A stretch of 64,000 bases of DNA, taken from positions 22,909,934 through 22,973,933 of the forward strand of contig NC_045138.2 of assembly GCF_008831285.2 (NCBI RefSeq). The letters are read 5' to 3'. Positions 25,301-36,601 of the stretch are shown piece by piece (the first letter of the stretch is position 1; each line of letters begins with the position of its first letter). A program made the translations under genes and the position numbers. The notes under the pieces were generated by a model. The model did no database searches, was not told where the DNA came from, and saw only the letters and a program-made list of their open reading frames with translations. Source of the stretch: Nymphaea colorata (lineage: Eukaryota; Streptophyta; Magnoliopsida; Nymphaeales; Nymphaeaceae).

Positions 25301-28300
25301 AGTTTCTAAGACTATCAAAAAATCATCAATATAATTAATGATAAAATCATAACCCTTGAAAATTTCATCCATTCGTCGTTGGAACTGTGATGGTGCATTT
25401 TTTCTCTCCAAATGGCATAACCAGCCATTCGTACAAGCCAATAGGAGTGTAGAAAGTCGTTTTGTGTGTCTTCTTCGGCAATCTTAATCTGATGATAATT
25501 AGACTTGCAATCAAATTTAGAGAAAATCTTGCCTTGAGCCGCCCTTTGTATCAAGACTTCTTTGTTCGGTAACGGCCATTTTATATCTACAGTCACGCTG
25601 TTCAGAGGAATGTAATTAATTACCATTCTCGCTTTTCTTCTTTTGATTTCAGCATGATTTCTAACTATGACGCTTGCGCTTGCATAGTGTGATTCGATTT
25701 TTGAATCAAACCTTTTTCTTCCAATTCATGTATTTGAGATATAATCTCTTTTTTGTCTAGTTCAGAACCCACAATAGGTCTGCTTTGTACAGGAATGTTG
25801 TGCATAGTTGGTATATGTGCTGTAGGGGAGTCCTTGTTCCAAAACTGTAACGGATGTTCAACACAACAGGACTTTAATCGTTTTACCACCCGTGTGAATT
25901 CAGGCAAGCAAACTATTTTTTGTCCTCGTAAAAGATTTATGGCCTTAATGGCCTTGATCCTTTCGACTTTTTCTTCAAATTCAAGCTCATGTTTCATGAT
26001 TTGAAGTAAAGTCATGTTTTTGTTTCTGTCCTCTTTGTTTCTTTTTTTGTTTTGCATTCTTTTGAAAGAGGCAGACAACCTTGAAACAACTTGTTGTTCA
26101 TTTCCTAATCTGAACACAATACAGTCCCTGCATATGGTATAGGGGCCTATTTCATCCAATGTTACAGACCCTAATCCGATGTCATGTCCGGCATCATCTA
26201 TCTGTACAAAATTTGCACTGATCGTTTTTTTCTCCTATTTTAACCGGGACATTTAAGGCAAAATTATGAAGTCTTCTTTCTCCGTTCATTGTTTCGACTC
26301 TGGTTCCTTCGGGATAATATAGCCAGTCGCTAATTATCACCTTTTTGCAAAAATTCATATTTGCACCAGTGTCGATGAAGGCTTGTCCTTTTTTCCATTT
26401 TCCTTTTTTATCTGCAGCTATTTGAACTAGGATAATTACAGAAAGATCAAATAAGGACATCTTTTTGATCTATTTGATCTCAGAAGTTTTGAAGCTACTT
26501 TTTGGTGTAAAATTCCAGAAATTGATAGGAGTTGTACCTTTTTCCTGTATTGCGTTTGCAACCTTTTCTGAGACCGCTCATTTCTCTTGTTGTTTTGGGG
26601 CTATTGGGACTTCATCTTTTGAGTATACTCTATTATTTTCTGAACCTGATTCTTCTGAAGTTGAGTCGTCTGAGTGAGTGTTCTTTTCACTGTTGTTACT
26701 ATGAATAATCTCATAGGGACTGGTTGATGCAAAATTGTTGCAAAATTCACTTTTGCATTCTAACTCGTCAGATTCTGATTCAGATTCTGTTGAGATCATG
26801 ACTTCTTTTCCTTTTTTTGCTACCATGCAAATGTGTCCTGCTGCTTCTGACGATGATTCTGTAAGGATGCTCATTGTTTCATCATCTTCTTCTCCACTTT
26901 CTAGATAGAACACTTTTTTATTTTTGAGGCATTCTTCAAATTCTGCCTCATTTTCTATCAGATCCCAGTCTTTTTCGATTTCTGGGACATCAAACATCAT
27001 CTTGATTTGTCGAGGAGCTCTGTTTGGGCATTTATTTGCATAATGCCCCTACCTTCGGCAGGCGAAACACCTTTCGTCCTTTTTTTTGTCACTATTCCTC
27101 CTTCTCTGAAAGAATTTGTATGGCTTGAACGGCCTCCTCGTTTTAGTTCGTCTGAACCTTGGTTTGAATCTTTTTGGCAGATTATGCTCTTCTGCTCCAT
27201 CAATCTGACTGCAAATATTTTTTCCAACTTTAGGCAGTTCAGTGTTTGCCTTAAGTCGGTAACAGAGCTTTTTAATCTATTGTTGGACAATCTGTTGTAC
27301 ATCAACCAGATTCAAACTTTCGACCAGGATATTTTTATGTGATAGTTCGTCTAGCACAATGTTACCAAGTGATTCTCGTAACGAAGCAAGGAAGGACATA
27401 CCGATTGTTGAGAGGGCATGTGCGCCTAAGCGGTATGCTTGAATTTGAAGAAGAAGTCGATATGATCAAGGCTATTAAGGCCATAAATTTTTTACCAGGA
27501 CAAAGAATAGATTGCTTGCCTGAATTCACACGGGTGGTAGCTTGTTGTGTTGAACATCCGTTACAGTTTTGGGACAAGGACTCTCCTATAGCACATATAC
27601 CAACTATGCACAACATTTCTGTACAAAGCAGACCTATTGTAGGTTCTGAACTAGACAGAAAAAAGATTATATCTCAAATACAAGAATTTGAAGAAAAAGG
27701 CTTGTTTCGAAAATCCGAATCACACTATGCAAGCGCAAGCTTCATAGTTAGAAATCATGCTGAAATCAAAAGAGGAAAAGCGACAATGGTAATTAATTAC
27801 ATTCCTCTGAACAGCGTGACTGTAGATATAAAATGGCCTTTACCGAACAAAGAAGTCTTGATACAGAGGGCGGCTCAAGGCAAGATTTTCCCTAAATTTG
27901 ATTGCAAGTCTGGTTATCACCAGATTAAGATTGCGGAAGAAGACATACACAAAATGGCTTTCTACACTCTTATTAGCTTGTACGAATGGCTGGTTATGCC
28001 ACTTGGACTAAAAAATGCACTATCACAGTTCCAACTACGAATGGATGAAATTTTCAAGGGTTATGATTTTATCATTAATTATACTGATGATTTTTTGATA
28101 GTCTCAGAAACTGTAGATGAACATTTGCAGCACCTCACAATTTTCGCAGAAATATTGATTTTATCATTAATTATACTGATGATTTTTTTATAGTCTCAGA
28201 AACTGTAGATGAACATTTGCAGCACCTCACAATTTTCGCAGAAATATACGATAAGCATGGCATAGACTGTCCAAAACAGAAGAAAAATTTCAACTGGCCA

Positions 28301-30210
28301 AACGAAAAATTGAGTTTTTCGGCATCAAGCTCAAAGAAGAAAAAATAACCATGCAAGATCATGTACTGAAGAAAATCGAGCAATTTCCAAATCAGCTCGA
28401 AGACAAGCTACAGTGCCAAAGGTTCCTTGGATGCCTCAATTATGTCAGAAACTATAGTCAAAATCTATCACAGAAAACACAGGCAACTAGCAAGGTCATG
28501 CATCATGAGCCATATGAATGGACTAAAGCGGCTAACAGAAGCAGTAATCTCATTAAAGGAAGACTGCCAGAACTGGAACCTGCCTTTGTCGGGCCCTATG
28601 TCCTATCCACAGATGCATCAAGTGACATATGGGCAGTCGTTCTGCTAAAGAAAGATAGCAACCAAGAAAATGTATGCTTTTATACTAGCGGGCAATTCAA
28701 AACTAATGAAATCAATTATTGGCCTGCAGAAAAAGAAATCCTTGCAGTGATCACAGGGTTAGAAAATTTTCACCCTTACTTGATTGATGAAAAATTCATA
28801 CTCAGAACAGATTCACAAAACTTGTCTGTACTACTCAAGAGAAAAATTACCAGCAGTCTGAGAAAAATTACCAGCAGTCCAAAATTACAAAGATTTGCCT
28901 GGTGGCAATTTCTGCTATCCCAGTATGATTTCACAATTGATCTGGTAAAAGGGATACATTATTCGTTACCAAACGCTCTCACCCGAGAATGCAAGATGAT
29001 GAGATCAACTGGCAGGCAATGGGAAGACTGACTAGTAGACACACCGAAGCAAAGATGGAAGGTTTGTCAAAAGATTAGAAAACTTTATCCAGAATTTGCA
29101 GACGCTGCAGAAGGTCGCTATCCAAATGTGGATTTTTACTACACAACTGCAGGAAAAATTACCTGCATTGTCAATAACCTAAAATGGACCTCATTCGAAA
29201 CAGAACTTTTATTATGGGCCATTGACAAAGCTATATTGAACAATCTAATCCTCCACAAAAGACAATTATATGCTAACAACGTATCTAGAGAATTTTTTAA
29301 TTTTATTGCAGGTCCAAAATGGGAAGAAGCACTGTGCCGAAAAATACAGAGAATCAATTTTGTTGATTATCCAGAAGTCGCAATCTTCCAAGATGAACTC
29401 TGGTATAAGAATATCCCAAAAACAAATGAGTTTGAAGAAAGTTGCACGACACTAGAAAAAATCACAAAGGAAATGCGCAAATGTTAGAACTGTCGTGTCC
29501 AGACTAAAGGTTTCTGCCTCCATCATGAATTTGTTGTGCGACGAATATTGGAATCCAAGGCGGAAAGCAGTGAAACAAAAGAAGAATGACGACAAAACTC
29601 TGACACTAATATATTCAGAGCCAAAAAGCAACCCAATGAGTCATCTATCTTCTGATCATTGCACCGAAAGCAGAAGTCTTAGTCATGAGTCATCTTTGTC
29701 TTCTTTTGATCATTGTACTGGCGAATCTTGTAAAGTTTATCTTGTCACTGTTTTCTTTTTTTAAAGCATCGTTCAGTGCGTGCTACTTTTGCAGGCGAAT
29801 TTATTCACTGAATTATTGTACCATCACTCGTTGTGTATAAATTGATACCACCGAGCCCCTTACCAGGCATCGGTCTTTTGAGCAATTTTTCTTGCCTTGT
29901 GTAAACTTCTGAATTTCCCTTTGCTGTGAGCAGAGAGAGACTCGAAGTCTGAGTGTGTTCCCCTTTGCAACATTGGGTTTCATTATCCTTGGGCAATCCT
30001 TCAGTGGTATTGTGCAACCGCGACCCCTCTTCCCTTTATTCAGATCTGACATAGAGGACAAAGATTTGCTGTCGTCAAATAATCTGGTGGCTGTTTGTTT
30101 ATGTCAAATTTCAATGATAGTTAATGTGAACATCGCTTCTTGTAAAATTGTCTTCTATTATTATTCTAGTAAACAAGAACAAGTATTAAAAAGAAAAAAC
30201 GTATATATAC

Positions 30211-30261
<51 letters not shown>

Positions 30262-33200
30262 TTAAATCCAAAAATAACTTAAATTATTCAAAGTAAAAGA
30301 GTGCTTGTAACTATAAGTGAACAGGCACATGTACACACATACTTTTATGAAAAATCACAAGCAACAAGAAAAAATGTGAAGACTAAAAAACTGCAGAAAA
30401 ACATAAGAAAAGAATTCTGTCTCAAAAGAATAATAAGAACAAGAAAGAAAAAAAGGAACAAAAATTTAAGTTGACAATGAAAGCCTATGCTATTTATTGC
30501 CTAGCAAACCTAGGCATCTAGGTGATATTCTAGGCATTTTCAAATGGCAGGTCACCTAAAATCAGCTAGCCCAGACAACAGAGATCCAAGGCCAGCCTTT
30601 GACAACATGGACTCAAATGAAAACTTTGTGCTTTAACTGTGAGTTGAAAATCAAACTATTGACAGTTCACGAGATCATCTATAAAGTTACTTTTTCAAAG
30701 TCAAAACACTACTTGTTGTCAACCTCTCTAAAAAAAAGTAAGGTTACATGTAGCACAGAGGAAAAGCTTCATCAGATTATGTGGACGTATATGTATCTTA
30801 CTTATAGTCATTACATACTTGATATATACATATGTACACATAGCCTCACATTTATCTTGTAATTTTGAATTTGTTTTTCCTGTTTTACTGTAGTCTTACT
30901 GTTCTTTCTTCTGTATTTCTGTACACCCAATTAGTGGCTGAATGTGCGCCATTGCAGCTAGCTCCTCCTTTCCTCTTGTTATATATATAAGGGTCAAGGA
31001 CAACCTGTCTCTTGTATTATGGCTTTTGATGCCATTTGTTTGGTGATCAAGTTGATTACTATTCTGATTAGGATAATGTGTTCTGGATAGTTAGTCTTCC
31101 AGAGTCTTAAGGGTTTCTTCCTCAGGTTCATGTGAACCTATTGTTGTGTTTGATTCCTTGTGAATCTTGTTGTGTGCCTTCCCATTCTATCTGGCTACAT
31201 AAATGGCTAGTTTAGCTAGCCAAAAGAAAATAGAAATTCCCACAGTTACTGCTATCTTTTGTAGCATAAGAAAAAGAGACTTTTTTGTACTAGATATGCA
31301 TATCTATTATGCATTTCAGGGATAATAATAAAAATCACATTTTTATTATTTAATTTGTCATTATCTATCTTTTATGCTTGCAATTTGTGAGAGGTTAAGT
31401 GTGATACTTCACAATCTGAGAGAGGTAAGTCTGTGCTTTGGACCCATCAATTGCCTTTCCAAGGAATACAACTTTGTCTCTTATGAGTCATATCTAAGGC
31501 TCTGTAAATGTATCTTAGATTACTCATGCAATGGATTCCACTTACACTATCAAGGCCCCGAATGTCCTTCATCGCACCTTCAGGATCAATAAGTGCCTTC
31601 ACGATTGGACTTGTTGCAAGAGCAAATGCATTCCTTGCTTTGTCATATGTCTGCCATGAATTAAGAAAATCACCATTTAAAATTTTTTGGTAACCAAAGG
31701 CAAGACATTCTATGCTAATTATGTGTACCAAAGGAAATTGTTCTATGCATTTAAATGCCCAGGTATGGGAAAGAAGATATGAAAATACAAAAGCCAGTAT
31801 CGGAAAAATGTCCAGGTAGATAACATTTGTCATGTCATATCACAGCCGCATTAAATGGTCTATGTCACAGACACTGCAAGAAGGGGCTTTGAGCCAAATT
31901 AGCCATGTTACAGACATGAACATGCGTTGCAGATAGAAAAGAACCAATCACATTTGACTAAAGTCTTCAAATTTACAAATCTGGCAACCATATTCAGCTA
32001 CTCCTTTATGTTAGAGTCACACCACCAAATTATATCATAAAACATGAACAGCGTATAACTTTTCAAGGAAGAAGTGGGGTCAAGAGATACACTTGTAGGT
32101 TAAAAATAGAAAGCGACACAAAGTTTTCTAATTAAGCTAATTAAGTATGAAAACAAAAAAAAAATCAACAAAATTCATCTAACTTCAACAAATTTCAAAA
32201 TTAATCCAAGTATTGTAGAATTTCTGCCATGTCATGCAGGCACAAGCATCTTGACTCAAGTTTTATGTTCTAGAAAAAAAAAATGAAGGAGATATTCACA
32301 GCTAATTTGCATTTTTTCATAAACAAATACAAGTTATCATTGCAATGTATAACCTTCAATTTACAAGGTTGCCCCACTGAAAGCATCACCAATAAATCAA
32401 ATAGAAAAACTACCATTTCCTAGATGCTTGTGCAACATGCACCTTTTAGGTTAAATCCCCACAACCTACACATTTCCCAATGTTCCAGAGACACACAAAG
32501 CCTTACAAAATATAATGCTTAAATATCATAATTAAAAATTAAAAGTACATGAAAACTAAAAATTTCCAGATTGACAGGTTTGATTTGTTTGGATAAGCAA
32601 GAAAATTTCCACCATGGTCTTGTTCAACAAACTAAGGTGTGTAACCAGCATTAAGTTACTTGCCAATCACATGAAAATAAATAATGAATTACAAGCCTTT
32701 TAAGGCAACAAGCAGAACATCCTCTACCTGAAGCTGATTGGTAGTTAAGAATGCTCTAATTCCATGAATTGGTGCTCCAATTGGAAACCGGAAATCTAGC
32801 TCTGGAAAAGAAGCAAGCTGAAACACTCACTCAAGCATGGAAGATGACCCTATGCATTTTTGAAGAAACAGGAGAGGCAGACAAAGATCAACGTAAAATG
32901 GCTTACCACCAATTTCTCCCCCTTTATTAACAAAAGTGTGCACATGATCCTTCACCAGGAGATTTTGATCAGCCCCCACCTATATTACAAGAAAGTAAAA
33001 TCATATCGCAAATACCATAATGTACAGACCAAGCAAAGTGAAAAGAGCTTCCATGTCTACTTCCAATTTGCACTTCAGGAAAAGGTAGTGGGGCTGTCTA
33101 TCCCCCAGGCAGAAGTTGACAATATAATTACAGGACTAAAAAGATCTCACTACAACCTTAGAGAAATAATCACCAAAAAGAAACCCATATATGCCCGAGG

Positions 33201-35059
33201 ACAACAAGGACATCTTTTTTAATATGTATATTGTACTTGGTCCCTGCTCCCATCAAATCCAAAATAAAACATTTGGTAGGTTGTCTACAAAGGTTGTCAA
33301 AGGATACAAACTCAGCTATAAAATATGCAATAACTTACATTATCCTGACCTTTTTCATCAATCGGAAAAGGTTGTTGTAGCAACCAAAAAATACGTGAAG
33401 TCCCATCTCTATGTGGTTCCCACGCTTATCTATAAAAGAACCAACTTTTCCACCAATGAAGGAACGTGATTCATAAATGTCAACCTACAAAATGATAATC
33501 ACAACTTTAAGACAAGTATATAACTGGCAGCATCATGAAAGTGACTATTAAGAAAACAGCAAATTTGTAAGTTGTTGGTGTACACCAATTATGTAATCAG
33601 TTGTTCAATGAGAGAGGAGCTAATAACTCAGGTGATATAAAATTATTAACACACCGGCTTTAGATAGCTCCCTGGTAGACTGGCAAGTCAATTATATTGC
33701 ACAGTGCACACTTTTGTTTAGGAGAGAAGTTAAGATCATCTGCATTGATAATTTAAAGAAAAAAAATGATGCACCCTAAACAGCTGCATCAGCACCAGTT
33801 TATGTGCACAAAACCGTGCAGTTAAAAGTAACAAGCCAACTTGGGTGCCGGGCTCCAGAAAATGGCCTAAATGGGGCATCAGCCATACCAGTCAGTTCTA
33901 TTCAAGAAAAAAAGGGAAAAGAGGGAAGGAATATAAGGAAGAAGAGGGGGAAAGGTGGGAATTTTGAAATTCGACATTAACCATTACATTAACAACTCAA
34001 GAAAAAAAAGAAAGCCTTCGAGTTAAAATCCATAAACTTTTCTTGCCACACAGAAAGTACATAGGTGAACACATTTTTTCTCCAAATGCTACTCCACTTC
34101 AGTTGTATGCAGCACTACATATTAAACCAGCTCATAATTGCTTCTCCAGTCAACACTCTTACTGATACCCAAAAAATAAGGAGAAAAGGAAAATTCTGTG
34201 TTATCAGCAAACATTTCCACAAGAAGATTAAACATTATAAACACCTGCCAAAATGCAGGTACACCATGTAGATATTTCCATGCCTTAGACATAAGTAAGA
34301 CACAGTCAAGTGCAGTAGATGCAACATTCCCTCTTTCTCAAATTAATCAATCAGCTTAGATTGGTCCACCCTATTTTTCTCTTTTTTCAAGTTTCAAGTT
34401 GTTCAAGTTCTTCAAAGCCACTTAACCATGAACATATGTTACCCGTAAACGTATTGATTATTCACCAACTTCATATATATTCTATGCACGTTAAACCAGC
34501 AGACAGTTTGAGACTTATTCTACCACATCCTTCATGTTTAAGGATTTTTTAAAAAATAATTGTGTAGTAGACATTATCAGCATACCTGATAGTCAACATA
34601 AAAAACATGGTTTTGGGCATGGAAAATTCATTTTAAAAGTCAAAAGATTTCAAACCGTTGATTTTAAATTTTACAAGATTTTATCTACATGCTTCAAAAA
34701 TATGTTTTATGGACTTGTACGTTTTGAATGTAGAGATCACATTCATATGGTAGATTAAAGAGAAATGCTAAAAATTATATATATTATAAGAGAAAGAGTA
34801 GGGTTGAAAATCTGCAAGCTGCCATACATGGGCAAATGGATTTTATTTTTAAATTTTGACACTAAAAAATGTCACGATAGGTGCATTGAGCCTTAAAAAC
34901 TGGGGCCAAACAGAAACTATTGCCAGTGCACCTATTGCAATGGTTTTTAGCATCAGATTTTTAAAAATATCCATCCAGCCATATGTGATAGCTGACATAT
35001 TTCAATTTCTCACTCTCTTCCCCCCTCAATATCGCCCCCAACCAAAACCCCAAAACAAG

Positions 35060-35093
<34 letters not shown>

Positions 35094-36529
35094 ACATAGA
35101 ATAACGTAAATATGAGAACATTATGAATTAATTATCAGTTGTTTGATCAACTTGATTGATAGTTCACAAGGTATCAAGTGTAAAGCCATTTTCTCAAAAA
35201 TGCTAACTTTTAATAAATAGTTTTACCATGATACATATATGGATCAACAATAGCGTGTTCAAGAAACTCATAGTTAACTAGATATTTTCATATTCGCTTA
35301 GTACACATATTCATGAACCATGTATGTGTATCTTTATGTTTACTATAGAACTTGTATAGGCATAAGTACAGGCCTAAACATATATATACATATTTATTTA
35401 TACTTCTATTTATATTTCTATAAGGCTTCTTGAACATGAGCACTAGCCTTAATTGTTCGGATGGTTATGAAGAACACTAATGAAAAGGAAGTTGACACTT
35501 TTTTCTTCTCCAAAACTAAAGGCTGCTAGCTCCAAAAGGTAATCTTTACCTTTTCGAAGAGTTACTTTAAATGTCTCTACCTGTAAAACATCTGTTCACA
35601 TTGTTCAGATGGCCCATAATGTCACTCATGTTTATCAGTGCTCATATTTCAAATGTATATATAAATATATATTATAGTTATTGGTGAGGTTTTATTGAGT
35701 ACTGATTATAAAGTTTGTTTCCTTGGAAAATATCAGTAATTAAAAAACTAAAAAAATATGAAATAAATAATACAAAAGAGATTATGAAATTGTGAGTTTT
35801 CTATTAATTTTCATACAAAAAAATTAAAATCAAAATAGTTATTAACATAGCAAAAGAAACCCAAGTACCTACACATATAGATTATATTTTTAAGAAAAGC
35901 AAAAACATCATTGCAAAGCAGGATAGTTTGTTTTGTGGATATATCATGAATTTTTCACATTTTCCCTTTACCTGGCTTTTAACACAGAGTTTTTGGAAAA
36001 AAAAAAGCAATGGATCTCACAAATATAGTTCTTAGGCTTTTGCCAGTGAGATTCTTCTCAAATATCATTCAAGAAAGTTTCTTCTCAAATATCATTCAAG
36101 AAAGTTTTTTTTCCAGGAAAGAATTTAGGAATTCAAAAGTTTTAAAGATTATATGACAAATATAGAAAAAAATTATAGCATTTAAGAATTTAACTTTCTT
36201 AGACATATATTGAGAAAGGTTAGACCTAGAACACAACAACGTACTTCTAAAAAAATAAATTCTATACCAAAGGGAGAAGATATCATGATACTATCACGGA
36301 AAATACCATTTGTAATGTTTTGAGAAGATCACAAGATTTTCCATTTGTAAACAGTTTATGCTGTTGTCACAGTAAAAATTGCAATATTATATATATATAT
36401 ATACCTTGTCACCTATTGTGACGGCACTTGCTTAGCCACTGTTTTTAACAATAAAATGCACATTTTGCAATGCATTTTAGTGACATAAAATTACAAAAAC
36501 AATCATGTGGCCACAGAGGCAGATGGTTG

Positions 36530-36601
<72 letters not shown>

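Larger units (their letters stand above)
23489..27437 (-). mobile_element. Endogenous pararetrovirus (Caulimoviridae-like), left copy, broken
   Basis: Viral-sense order, read from 27437 down to 23489: coat-protein-like region with zinc knuckle, aspartic protease, reverse transcriptase, RNase H, a further frame, then a non-coding region with a TATA-like box. No integrase and no LTRs of its own are seen, and the RT region carries the EIKRGK-type text typical of plant pararetroviruses. Stops and frame changes break the coding. The viral 5' end is truncated inside the coat-protein-like region at the head-to-head junction. Genus not assigned. Lies in ZDS intron 6, same strand as ZDS. Confidence 0.85.
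27438..30032 (+). mobile_element. Endogenous pararetrovirus, right copy, inverted relative to the left
   Basis: From about 27438 the plus strand repeats the left copy's sequence in inverted orientation, starting upstream of the reverse transcriptase domain. It runs through RNase H, the downstream frame and the non-coding region, ending at about 30032 where similarity to the left arm stops. The coat-protein-like and protease regions are missing. A promoter-like TATA (TGTATAAAT, about 29834-29842) lies after the last frame, where pararetroviruses usually place the pregenomic RNA promoter. Confidence 0.85.
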
